DNA of 64,000 nt from CANJSG01 sp043744715 (lineage in GTDB: Bacteria; Verrucomicrobiota; Verrucomicrobiia; Limisphaerales; CANJSG01), in the NCBI GenBank assembly GCA_043744715.1, contig JAYTUE010000214.1:1-64000 (forward strand). Direction: 5' to 3'. Numbering within the stretch: the stretch's first letter is position 1; each line of letters begins with the position of its first letter. Shown here piece after piece: positions 25,044-32,502 of the stretch. The translations under genes and the position numbers were made by a program. The notes under the pieces are model-generated. The model did no database searches. It was not told the DNA's origin and saw only the letters and a program-made list of their open reading frames with translations.

Positions 25044-26026
25044 AGACGCTCTGCGCCCTCGCCCTGTTGATCGGGACACTGATGGTTGCATCGGACGTTG
25101 AATCCGCCCCGACACCGGTCGAAGTGCATGGCGCGCTCCGCGTGCAGGGCGGCCGCATCGTGGGCCGTTCCGGCCTGCCCGCCGTGCTCCATGGCATGTC
25201 GTTCTTCTGGAGTCAGTGGCAGGGGCAGTTCTACAACAGCAACGTCGTCCATTGGCTGCGCGACGACTGGAACTGCTCCGTCGTCCGTGTGGCCGTCGGC
25301 GCAACGCGGGACGGCGTGCTGGGAAATCCGGAGAAGGAAACCGCCAAGGCCAAGGCCGTCATCCAGGCGGCCATCGATCGAGGGATGTATGTCATTGTCG
25401 ACTGGCACGACCACGCCGCCCATCAGCACCAGGCCCAGGCCATCGCGTTCTTCGAGGACATCGCCCGCACCTACGGCAAGCTGCCGAACATCGTCTACGA
25501 ACCGTGGAACGAGCCGTTGAAGGACCACGACTGGAGCACGGTCATCAAGCCCTACCACGAAGCCGTCGTGGCCAGGATCCGCGCCATCGATCCCGACAAC
25601 CTCATCGTCCTCGGCACGCAGAGCTGGTCGCAGGAAGTGGACAAGGCGGCGCGCGATCCGGTGAAGGGAACCAACCTCGCCTACACGCTCCACTTCTACG
25701 CCGGCACCCATCGCGAATCCCTCCGCCAGAAGACCCGGACCGCGCTGGCCAATGGCGCTGCCATCTTCGTGACCGAATGGGGCACCGGCGAAGCCAACGG
25801 GGCCGGCAAGCTCGACGAAGTGGAGACCCGCCGTTGGTGGGACTTCATGGACCAGAACCGGCTCAGTTGGTGCAACTGGTCCATCACCGACAAAGACGAA
25901 ACCACCGCCGCGCTCCTGCCCAAGGCTAACCCGCTCGGCGCCTGGTCGATCAACGAGATCAGCCCCTCCGGCCAGCTTGTGCGCGGCGAACTCCGGCGCA
26001 TCAACCCGCCCCGGGCCGATCCATGA
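25040..26026 (+). CDS. secreted glycoside hydrolase family 5 (cellulase-like)
   Basis: GH5 enzymes hydrolyse beta-1,4-glucans or mannans by a retaining mechanism. The 328-residue protein has a signal peptide (cleaved near V-E-S-A-P, about 22) and the whole barrel: V-V-R-V-A-V-G, V-I-V-D-W-H-D-H (118-125), Y-E-P-W-N-E-P with acid/base E158, L-H-F-Y-A-G-T-H (218-225) and V-T-E-W-G-T with nucleophile E246, then W-C-N-W-S-I-T-D-K. The pattern fits subfamily 2 endoglucanases. No carbohydrate-binding module is attached. It is translationally coupled to the CE12-like esterase. Confidence 0.92.
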   Translation: MKTLCALALLIGTLMVASDVESAPTPVEVHGALRVQGGRIVGRSGLPAVLHGMSFFWSQWQGQFYNSNVVHWLRDDWNCSVVRVAVGATRDGVLGNPEKETAKAKAVIQAAIDRGMYVIVDWHDHAAHQHQAQAIAFFEDIARTYGKLPNIVYEPWNEPLKDHDWSTVIKPYHEAVVARIRAIDPDNLIVLGTQSWSQEVDKAARDPVKGTNLAYTLHFYAGTHRESLRQKTRTALANGAAIFVTEWGTGEANGAGKLDEVETRRWWDFMDQNRLSWCNWSITDKDETTAALLPKANPLGAWSINEISPSGQLVRGELRRINPPRADP

Positions 26027-26073
26027 GTTTCATCGCGATGGGTGGATTGGTGAGGTGCCACCGCCGCCAAAAG

Positions 26074-26101
26074 GGGACATTTTCAAAGAGTCGAGACACA
26101 A
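26074..26101 (+). mobile_element. solitary insertion-sequence-like end
   Basis: This short stretch (AAGGGGACATTTTCAAAGAG followed by TCGAGACA) closely matches the right arm of the inverted pair at 55369-55396 (AAGGGGACATTTCTAAAGAG then TTCTGACA). The two differ at only a few positions. No transposase is nearby, so it is read as one surviving terminus of a lost element. It lies in the gap between the GH5 gene and tig. Confidence 0.5.
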
Positions 26102-26215
26102 CAGGACGGCATGCTTGACGGTGAATTCACCGAAACCTAGCCTCCGCGACTCGTTGTGGGCTGCCCGGATTCTCCGGCCGCCTTGTTTGGTATTGTTCAA
26201 CTGAAAGGTCTGATT

Positions 26216-27532
26216 GTGAATGTAACCGTAGAAACGCTGGCCCCCTGCAAGAAGCTCATGCGCGTCGATGTCGACGCCCAGGCCGTCGACAAGTCGTTCG
26301 ACGATGTCGCCAAGAATTTCCAGAAGGAGGCCGGCCTCCCCGGCTTCCGCGCAGGCAAGGCGCCCCTCGCCATGGTGACTAAGCGTTTCGAGACGCAGAT
26401 CCAGGAAGAGGTGAAGAAGAAGCTCATCGGCGATTCCTACCGCCAGGCCGTCAAGGACCAGAAGCTCAACGTCGTGGGCTATCCCGACATCGAGGAGATC
26501 CAGTTCGGCAAGGGCCAGACGCTCCAGTTCGCCGCCACCATCGAGACCGCGCCCGACTTCGAGCTGCCGGAATACAAGGGCATCGCCGTGAAGCGCGAAT
26601 CGACCGACGTGAGCGATGCCGAGATCGCCGGCGCGATCGACCGTCTCCGCGACCGCGCCTCGCAGTTCAACACCGTGGCCCGCGCCGCACTTCCGTCCGA
26701 TCTCGTCGTCGTGAACTACACCGGCACCGTCGAGGGCAAGCCCATCACCGAGATCGCGCCGGCCTCGAAGGGATTGACCGAGCAGAAGAACTTCTGGGTC
26801 TCCGCCGACGGCGAAGGCTTCATCCCTGGATTCGGCAACCAGCTCCAGGGCGCCTCGGCCGGGGACAAGAAGACCATCGAGCTCGAGTTTCCCGCGGAAT
26901 TCGTCCAGCCCCTGCTCTCCGGCAAGAAGGGCACCTACGAGGTCGAAGTCGTCGAGGTGAAGGAGAAGATCCTGCCCGAGTTGACCGACGAGTTCGCCAA
27001 GACCCTCGGCACCGAGACCGTCGACAAGCTGCGCGACGCCGTCCGCCTCGAGCTCCAGAACGACCGCAACGGCCGCCAGAAGCGCGGTATCCGCGACCAG
27101 CTCATCAAGCACATGCTCGACTCCGTGCAGTGCGAGCTGCCCGACGGCCTGGTCAACCAGGAGACTCGCAACCTCGTCTACAACATCGTCAACGAGAACC
27201 AGCGCCGCGGAGTGCCCAAGGAGACGATCGAAGCGCAGAAGAACGACATTTTCCAGGGCGCGACCATCACCGCCCGCGAGCGCGTGAAGGCCTCCTTCAT
27301 CTTCGGCCGGATCGCCGAGAAGGAAGGCGTGAAGGTCGAGCAGATCGAGATGGTCCAGCGCATCCAGGCCATGGCCGCGCAGTATCAGACGACCCCCGAG
27401 AAGCTGGCCAAGGATCTCCAGGAAAACGGCGGCATCAACCAGGTCGCCGAACAGGTCCTCCACGAGAAGGTCCTCGACCTCCTCGCGCAGAACGCGAAAT
27501 ACGAGGACGTCGCCGCCGCCCCGGCCGCCTGA
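26216..27532 (+). CDS. tig: trigger factor
   Basis: Trigger factor is the ribosome-bound chaperone and peptidyl-prolyl isomerase that meets nascent chains. The 438-residue protein starts at GTG 26216 (N-V-T-V-E-T-L), which fits the family start and avoids an unsupported extension. The N-terminal ribosome-binding domain has the signature G-F-R-A-G-K-A-P (about 43-50). The FKBP-like domain (about 155-240) has V-V-V-N-Y-T-G-T-V-E-G-K and L-P-V/E-F-P-A-E-F. The C-terminal helical domain ends with V-L-H-E-K-V-L-D-L-L. A strong terminator follows at 27563. The usual clpP neighbour is not downstream. Confidence 0.95.
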   Translation: MNVTVETLAPCKKLMRVDVDAQAVDKSFDDVAKNFQKEAGLPGFRAGKAPLAMVTKRFETQIQEEVKKKLIGDSYRQAVKDQKLNVVGYPDIEEIQFGKGQTLQFAATIETAPDFELPEYKGIAVKRESTDVSDAEIAGAIDRLRDRASQFNTVARAALPSDLVVVNYTGTVEGKPITEIAPASKGLTEQKNFWVSADGEGFIPGFGNQLQGASAGDKKTIELEFPAEFVQPLLSGKKGTYEVEVVEVKEKILPELTDEFAKTLGTETVDKLRDAVRLELQNDRNGRQKRGIRDQLIKHMLDSVQCELPDGLVNQETRNLVYNIVNENQRRGVPKETIEAQKNDIFQGATITARERVKASFIFGRIAEKEGVKVEQIEMVQRIQAMAAQYQTTPEKLAKDLQENGGINQVAEQVLHEKVLDLLAQNAKYEDVAAAPAA

Positions 27533-27562
27533 ACGGCCCGGAGAAAGTCCCGCTAGAAATTC

Positions 27563-27596
27563 AAACGCCCGGCTGCAAGGCCGGGCGTTTTGTTTT
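27563..27596 (+). terminator. rho-independent terminator of tig
   Basis: AAACGCCCGGC and GCCGGGCGTTT form an 11-bp stem with a short TGCAAG loop, followed by TGTTTTT. It lies about 30 bases after the tig stop and is a textbook intrinsic terminator on the plus strand. Confidence 0.9.
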
Positions 27597-27637
27597 TCCT
27601 GGAATGGTCAGACTGGCCGGATTTGTGCGGTTCGCTT

Positions 27638-27658
27638 TAGGGCGGGCTTCCAGCCTGC
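27638..27658 (-). repeat. isolated core of the 10400/55087 repeat family
   Basis: These 21 bases (TAGGGCGGGCTTCCAGCCTG, then C) are the exact reverse complement of 10552-10572 and 55239-55259. The surrounding bases are only weakly similar, so it is a partial copy in the gap between tig and the next gene. Confidence 0.65.
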
Positions 27659-27710
27659 ACGAGCTGCCCTGTTGCGGCGGCAATTCGCCGGGTGCCCGGT
27701 TTGGAAAGGC

Positions 27711-28217
27711 TCAGTAGCCGAGCTTGGCCAGCTCGTCCTGGAGCACGGCCTGGAATTCGACGATTTCCGGCTGCGGCGGGCGGTAACCGGCGACCTTCGT
27801 GACCAGGCCGAGCCGCCCAGCCTGGTCGAGATGCCACGCGGCCGTGTTGCCATCGCTGAAGGTCACCTGGCCGCTGACGAGCGCGCCGGGCTTTGTGATG
27901 GCATCCACGGAGACCTTCACGTTGCCCGTCATCGGCGGCATGGCTTCTTCGGGCAAAGCACCGGGATCGGCGGCGGCCTCGGGCGGCATGGGGGTTGGAC
28001 CGGGCGCGGGCGCGGCGGGTTTGGCACCAAGGATCGGCGTGTGCTCGACCGGTTTGTCCACGATCTGGAGCTTGAGGTCGCCGATGAGGAAGCGGACCTC
28101 CATGTAGGTCATCGAGACGCCGAAGTCGGTGCCCAGCTTCTTCTGGATGTCGGAGATCGAGATGCCGTCGGCCAACCAGGCGGCCACCTTCTGTTTCTGT
28201 TCGTCGGAGAGTTGCAT
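27711..28217 (-). CDS. hypothetical cytoplasmic protein with N-terminal HTH-like segment
   Basis: A 168-residue protein from ATG 28217. Residues 1-55 (Q-K-V-A-A-W-L-A-D-G-I-S-I-S-D-I-Q-K-K-L with Y-M-E-V-R-F-L-I-D-D-L-like continuation) read like a helix-turn-helix. A Pro/Ala-rich linker (about 65-95) follows. The C-terminal part (about 100-168) is a beta-rich domain (V-K-V-S-V-D, V-S-G-Q-V-T-F-S-D-G, A-A-W-H-L-D-Q-A-G-R-L-G-L). Similar proteins are common in Verrucomicrobiota, but I know of no function. The gene runs convergently toward tig. Confidence 0.75.
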   Translation of the reverse strand: MQLSDEQKQKVAAWLADGISISDIQKKLGTDFGVSMTYMEVRFLIGDLKLQIVDKPVEHTPILGAKPAAPAPGPTPMPPEAAADPGALPEEAMPPMTGNVKVSVDAITKPGALVSGQVTFSDGNTAAWHLDQAGRLGLVTKVAGYRPPQPEIVEFQAVLQDELAKLGY

Positions 28218-28338
28218 GTGTCTACGGCGACACTGTGGACCACGGACGCCCGCCGACAAACACGAATAGTCGGAGGCGTTCTCGTAGAATCTGTGTGGGC
28301 CGTGAGACGCACGGCTTCGTCCCATTGTCACGGGCGGT

Positions 28339-28521
28339 AAACCGATTTGGTTCCTCGCTGTTTTCAGTGGGTTGGTGGGGCCGTTCGCGCCCGTGGTTGA
28401 CTGGCCGTTCTCCCTCTCCCAGCGGGAGAGGGAGAACGCGGTCGAGCAGTCCAGAGCAACTCGGAGCCGCAAGACGGGCATGGTTACCCACCGAAAACAG
28501 CGAGGAACCCCAAACCAGTTT
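28339..28521. mobile_element. 183-bp inverted-repeat element (MITE-like)
   Basis: The left end 28339-28372 and right end 28486-28521 are imperfect reverse complements over about 35 bases; the inner 24 bases (GGTTCCTCGCTGTTTTCAGT at left) differ at one position. Between the ends is a second hairpin, GTTCTCCCTCTCCC...GGGAGAGGGAGAAC (28409-28438). No protein is encoded. The right end abuts, and partly overlaps, the integrase-like codons on the minus strand, so the element is probably what interrupted that gene. No target-site duplication was recognised. Confidence 0.65.
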
Positions 28522-28716
28522 CTTTCGGCCGTCGGGGTCCTCGACTGTCATCCTGGCGTAGAACACCCCGTTGCGCCGCCAAAGTCCGCGAACGGGGTGC
28601 TTGCGGTTATCTAGAACCTTCGAGTAAGAACTGCCTTGTCGTTTGCTGGGTTTGCTAAGCGTTTCAGTGCGTTCCAGAGGGCAGCACTGCAGCAAAAACC
28701 GTAGCAGCAGCAGCAA
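28510..28716 (-). pseudogene. N-terminal fragment of a phage-type tyrosine integrase
   Basis: On the minus strand the frame reads N-R-K-H-P-V-R-G-L-W-R-R-N-G-V-F-Y-A-R-M-T-V-E-D-P and then G-R-K-K-L-V-W. This is the beginning of the arm/core-binding region typical of tyrosine recombinases found next to tRNA genes. It stops where the inverted-repeat element begins, and no catalytic domain (R...H-x-x-R...Y) follows. It sits 44 bases from tRNA-Leu, a classic integration site. I read it as the remnant of an integrase from a lost genomic island. Confidence 0.6.
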
Positions 28717-28759
28717 CGAAAGGCTCTAGTTGCAGCTGTAAGCATTCATAATCAGGGTT

Positions 28760-28843
28760 GCGGACGTGGCGAAATGGCAGACGCGCCAGACTTAGGATCT
28801 GGTTCCGTAAGGAGTGGAGGTTCAAGTCCTCTCGTCCGCACCA
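28760..28843 (+). tRNA. tRNA-Leu(UAG)
   Basis: The acceptor strands GCGGACG (28760-28766) and CGTCCGC (28833-28839) pair perfectly. A D-arm with TGGCGAAATGGCAGACGCGCCA, an anticodon arm CCAGA-CTTAGGA-TCTGG with anticodon TAG at 28793-28795, a long variable arm and a GAGG-TTCAAGT-CCTC T-arm follow. The long variable arm fits leucine, and CCA is encoded (28841-28843). An integrase fragment and a transferred gene flank it, as expected for an integration hotspot. Confidence 0.95.
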
Positions 28844-28908
28844 ACTCTTCCCTTTAGGCTGCGATCTGCTTGGCAAGCAGGCCCCCTTGAAGAAACAGCG
28901 GTTTCGCG

Positions 28909-29904
28909 TTGTTCCTCCCAAAAACCCAAGCCAGTTTTCGGCACGCCAATGGGATGGAAAGCTACACTCCGAGCAATCGAAGCTGCCGAGAAACGGCTGT
29001 TCGCTTCGTGGTCGATGCCTTCAACGGACGTGTGGACGCCATCCTTTCCAGGACGAAGCACGACAACTACGGAACCCTTGAACAAGAAATCCGCGATGCC
29101 TTCAGCTTGGTCAACCTGAACGGAAAAGCGTTTCGAGATGCCCGTGTCTTGCCGGCGTATCTGGATGCACGGCTTGCAGAATTGAAGTGGGCGGTCGTGG
29201 CTCATGAGCTCCGGCAGAAAGAGCGTGAAGAACAGCGCTTGATCAAGGAGCGCATGAGAGAGGAGGAGAAAGCTCGTCGCGAATACGAACGAGCAATCCA
29301 GGAAGCGCCGATAGAGCAGGAAGCGATCAAGAGGGCCCTTGAAAAGGTGCAACAGTCGGCTGACCAAGCAACAGCAGAAGAGAGGGCACGCTTTGAAGAA
29401 CAGATCTCAAGGCTGAATCAGCAACTCGCGGAAGCAGTGGCCAAGGGTCAGCGAGCCATTTCCATGGCTCAACAAACCCGTGCCGGACACGTCTACGTCA
29501 TCTCGAACCCCGGTTCCTTCGGCGAAGATGTGTTCAAGATAGGCATGACTCGACGGGTAGTTCCTCAGGATCGCATCAAAGAGCTTGGCGACGCCTCGGT
29601 TCCTTTTGAGTTCGATGTCCACGCGATGATCTACAGTCAGGATGCGCCAGAATTGGAACACCAGCTCCATACCGAGTTCGATGATCTCCGGATCAACAAG
29701 GTCAACTTCCGGAAGGAATTCTTCCGCCTGCCGATTCAGAAGATGCGCGACATGGTTTCGTCAAAAGTGAGGGATGTCTCGTTCACGATGTTGGCTGAAG
29801 CCAAGCAGTGGAGGGAAACCCAGGCCATCGAACGGATGTCTCCTGAAGAACGGCAGAGATACTACGAGCGTCATCATGGGGAGGATGACGGACTGGATGC
29901 ATGA
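28909..29904 (+). pseudogene. DUF4041/GIY-YIG (T5orf172-like) protein, truncated and frameshifted
   Basis: From about base 28990 the frame encodes a DUF4041 segment (A-V-R-F-V-V-D-A-F-N-G-R-V-D), a charged coiled coil (about residues 90-185: K-E-R-E-E-Q-R and E-R-M-R-E-E-E-K-A-R-R-E), and a GIY-YIG-type domain with G-H-V-Y-V-I-S-N-P-G-S-F-G-E and F-K-I-G-M-T-R-R (about 198-225). The missing upstream piece (L-R-A-I-E-A-A-E-K-R) lies in another frame ending near 29000, so a frameshift divides the DUF4041 domain. The usual N-terminal region is absent. Its A+T-richer, less biased codons differ from the neighbours, which suggests horizontal transfer into tRNA-Leu. Confidence 0.65.
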
Positions 29905-29977
29905 ATCGGCGCTCCGCTTGGAATGATTCGTCTTCTCGCCTTGCCGGGCTTTTCGCTGAACCCTAGAAACCTCGGCG

Positions 29978-30907
29978 ATGTCGTCCACCGCCACCCGCGC
30001 CGGAGCCCGCAACGCCAACCGGAGCTTTGATCTCCAAGACTACGTCGCCGAACGCACCGAGCAGGTGAACGCGGCGTTGGACCGCTTTCTCCCGTCGGAA
30101 AAGGCCAAGCCCGCCACCATCCACAAGGCGATGCGCTACTCGCTCTTCGCCGGCGGCAAACGCATGAGGCCCGCGCTCACGCTTGCGGCGGCCGAGGCCT
30201 GCGGTGGCGACATCTCCGATGCCATGCCGTTGGCCTGCGCGGTGGAGTGCATCCACACCTATTCGCTGATCCACGACGACCTGCCGGCGATGGACAACGA
30301 CGATTACCGCCGCGGAAAGCTGACAAATCACAAGGTCTTTGGCGAAGGCATCGCCGTGCTGGCGGGCGACGCGCTGTTGACCCAGGCCTTCGAGATCGCG
30401 GCGCAATGCCGCACATGGAAACGCTACGACATGCGGACGGTAGTGATGGAGATCGCCAAAGCATCCGGTTCGCTCCAGCTCATCGCCGGGCAGGTCGCGG
30501 ACTTGGAAGGCGAAGGGAAACCGCTTTCTAAGAAGGAGCTGGAATACATCCACGAGCGGAAGACCTCCGCATTGCTCTGCTGCTCCGTGCGGCTGGGCGG
30601 TATGAGCGCGAACTGCACGGCGGCCCAGTTGGAGGCGTTGACCGAGTTCGGCCATTGCGTGGGGCTGGCCTTCCAGATCATCGACGACATCCTCGACATC
30701 ACCCAGACGAGCGAGCAGCTCGGCAAGACCGCCGGCAAGGACACGCAGGCGCAGAAGGCGACCTACCCGAGCATCGTGGGCTTGGAGAAGTCGAAGAAGA
30801 TCGCGCAACAGCTGACCGCCCGGGCGTTCGGGGCTCTGTCCGTCTTCAAGGGCAAGGCGGTCGCGCTGGAAGCGCTCGCGGAGTATCTGCTGAAGCGGGA
30901 TCGGTGA
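29978..30907 (+). CDS. polyprenyl (farnesyl/geranylgeranyl) diphosphate synthase
   Basis: It condenses isopentenyl diphosphate with allylic diphosphates to make C15 or C20 prenyl precursors for quinones, carotenoids and undecaprenyl lipids. The 309-residue protein has G-G-K-R-M-R-P (59-65), the first aspartate-rich motif D-D-L-P-A-M-D-N-D (100-108), G-Q-V-A-D-L-E-G-E near 171-179 and the second motif F-Q-I-I-D-D-I-L-D (232-240). The C-I-H-T-Y-S-L-I-H-D-D context matches bacterial IspA-like FPP synthases, but chain length cannot be fixed from sequence alone. The DUF433 gene follows. Confidence 0.92.
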   Translation: MSSTATRAGARNANRSFDLQDYVAERTEQVNAALDRFLPSEKAKPATIHKAMRYSLFAGGKRMRPALTLAAAEACGGDISDAMPLACAVECIHTYSLIHDDLPAMDNDDYRRGKLTNHKVFGEGIAVLAGDALLTQAFEIAAQCRTWKRYDMRTVVMEIAKASGSLQLIAGQVADLEGEGKPLSKKELEYIHERKTSALLCCSVRLGGMSANCTAAQLEALTEFGHCVGLAFQIIDDILDITQTSEQLGKTAGKDTQAQKATYPSIVGLEKSKKIAQQLTARAFGALSVFKGKAVALEALAEYLLKRDR

Positions 30908-30939
30908 TAGCGAATGGCTGGATCAACGACGCTGCTTCC

Positions 30940-31170
30940 ATGGAAAAGCTGCTGGATCGCATCACGGTGAATCCGAAGCAGTGCGGGGGCAGGCCCTGCA
31001 TCCGGGGAATGCGGATACGCGTCAGCGACGTGCTGGATCTGCTCGGAGTTGGAATGGACGAGCGCGAGATCGTGGAGGAACTCCCGGATCTTGAGTCGGC
31101 GGACGTCCGGGCCTGCATCGCCTACGCGCGGCGGCGGATCGATCACCCGGTGATGCTGTCCGGGGCGTAA
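30940..31170 (+). CDS. DUF433 family antitoxin-like protein (second copy)
   Basis: The 76-residue protein has the family pattern: R-I-T-V-N-P, G-G-R-P-C-I-R-G-M-R-I-R-V-S-D-V-L-D-L-L, E-R-E-I-V-E-E-L-P-D-L and D-V-R-A-C-I-A-Y-A. ATG 30940 is preferred; an in-frame GTG at 30904 overlaps the stop of the prenyl synthase and would add 12 residues. It differs clearly in sequence from the copy at 657, so it is not a recent duplicate. Its partner downstream at 31189 carries an internal deletion. Confidence 0.82.
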   Translation: MEKLLDRITVNPKQCGGRPCIRGMRIRVSDVLDLLGVGMDEREIVEELPDLESADVRACIAYARRRIDHPVMLSGA

Positions 31171-31188
31171 CCAGTTGCTTCCAACTCC

Positions 31189-31368
31189 ATGCCTCGCGTC
31201 ATCTGGCCTGATGCCCGTCTTTCGCCGAGGATCGCCCGTCGGCTGATCACCGATTTCGTGGCGTTGCTCGAACGGCGTGGTCCTCCTCCCCAAATCCTTT
31301 GGCTGACGTGCGGCAACACTTCGGACGCAGCGCCGGCCTTTAGAACATTGCGGTTCCCGCCGTCTTGA
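31189..31368 (+). pseudogene. internally deleted DUF5615 PIN-like toxin
   Basis: A 59-codon frame begins 18 bases after the DUF433 stop. It encodes an N-terminal segment (V-I-W-P-D-A-R-L-S-P-R-I-A-R-R-L) fused directly to the C-terminal signature I-T-D-F-V-A-L-L-E-R-R-G-P-P-P and I-L-W-L-T-C-G-N-T. In intact DUF5615 proteins about 40-45 residues separate these parts, including strands with active-site acidic residues. The frame was not shifted, so the deletion is a clean multiple of three. The final residues also look shortened. The toxin is probably inactive. Confidence 0.65.
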
Positions 31369-31401
31369 CCGCCCGCCCTGCGACGGGCCAATCATCCCCG
31401 C

Positions 31402-32400
31402 ATGGTTCGTTCGTTCGCCTTCACCACCCAGGGTCGTCTGCACATGCGGGACATCGACATGTTCCTCATGCCGACGCTGCTGGCGGACACCAACCTGTTC
31501 CTCTGGGTCGACCTGGAGAATGCCACGGCGGAAGAATCCAAGTTCATCCTGGAGGACGTCTTCCACTTCCATCCGCTGTCCGTCGAGGACTGCGTGATGG
31601 TGAGCCCGTCGCCCAAGGTGGAGGAGTATTCGCCGAAGGAGGACGACCGCTTCGCGCCGTATCTCTTCATGGTGATGCACGCGGTGGACTACAGCCGCAA
31701 GGACGGCGTGTTCGCGACGAGCGAGCTGAACTTCTTCCTCGGAAAAAGCTTCCTCGTGACCTTCCACGAGACGCCGCTGCGGTCGGTGCATCTGGTGGAG
31801 GAGCGTTGTGTGAAGAGCACCCAGCACATCGCCCGGGCGCCGGACCGGGTAGCCCACAGCCTGCTGGACGCGATCGTGGAGAACTACAAGCCGGCCCTGG
31901 AGGAGCTCTCCATCGAGATCGCGGAACTGGAGCAGCTCGCCCTGACATCGCCGACGAAGGACACGTTGAACAAGATCCTCCAGGTGAAGAAGGAGGTGCT
32001 CCATCTGCGGCAGATCATCGGCCCGCAGCGCGAGGTGCTGGGGAGGTTCGCCCGGGGCGAGTTCAAGATGATCCGCGCCCATCTCGTCCCGTATTACCGC
32101 AACGTCTACGACGGGCTCTTCCACATCTCCGAGCTGGCGCAGAACTACACGGATTCGCTGACGGGCATCCTGCAGGTCTACCTCAACATGTCGTCGAACC
32201 AGACGGGCGAAGTAGTGAAGCTCTTGACGCTGATCACGGTCATCACCACGCCGATGATGATGCTGGGCACTTGGTATGGGATGAACTTCGAGGACATGCC
32301 CGAACTGAAGTGGAAGCACGGCTACGCCATGGTGATGGGCGTGACCGCCGTTTCCACCGGGCTGACCTACTGGTGGTTCAAGCGCAGGAAATGGCTCTGA
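31402..32400 (+). CDS. corA: CorA-type magnesium/cobalt transporter
   Basis: CorA forms a pentameric channel for Mg2+ in the inner membrane. The 332-residue protein has the N-terminal cytoplasmic domain (S-V-E-D-C near 58, L-F-M-V-M-H near 91), the long stalk helix, and two C-terminal membrane helices. The diagnostic Y-G-M-N-F motif lies at the end of the first (292-296), followed by the acidic/aromatic loop E-D-M-P-E-L-K-W. A basic K-R-R-K end is usual for CorA. Length and motifs are complete. Confidence 0.93.
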   Translation: MVRSFAFTTQGRLHMRDIDMFLMPTLLADTNLFLWVDLENATAEESKFILEDVFHFHPLSVEDCVMVSPSPKVEEYSPKEDDRFAPYLFMVMHAVDYSRKDGVFATSELNFFLGKSFLVTFHETPLRSVHLVEERCVKSTQHIARAPDRVAHSLLDAIVENYKPALEELSIEIAELEQLALTSPTKDTLNKILQVKKEVLHLRQIIGPQREVLGRFARGEFKMIRAHLVPYYRNVYDGLFHISELAQNYTDSLTGILQVYLNMSSNQTGEVVKLLTLITVITTPMMMLGTWYGMNFEDMPELKWKHGYAMVMGVTAVSTGLTYWWFKRRKWL

Positions 32401-32502
32401 ACCAATTCAGAATGCCAAACGGGCCAATGCAGAATTGTCCGATGCGTCGGCGTTCCGCCTGTCATTTTGAATTCTCCAATCTCCATTTTTTTGGATTGAA
32501 CC

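Noticed and set aside
29978..31170. Prenyl synthase and DUF433 gene as one functional unit
   Set aside because: They are close, but DUF433 genes are mobile and occur beside many unrelated genes, so the adjacency is more likely chance.
32401..32502. Possible small gene or RNA between corA and the histidine kinase
   Set aside because: Only A/T-richer bases with short repeats of ATTCTCCAAT type; no start codon with a usable frame and no stable structure seen.
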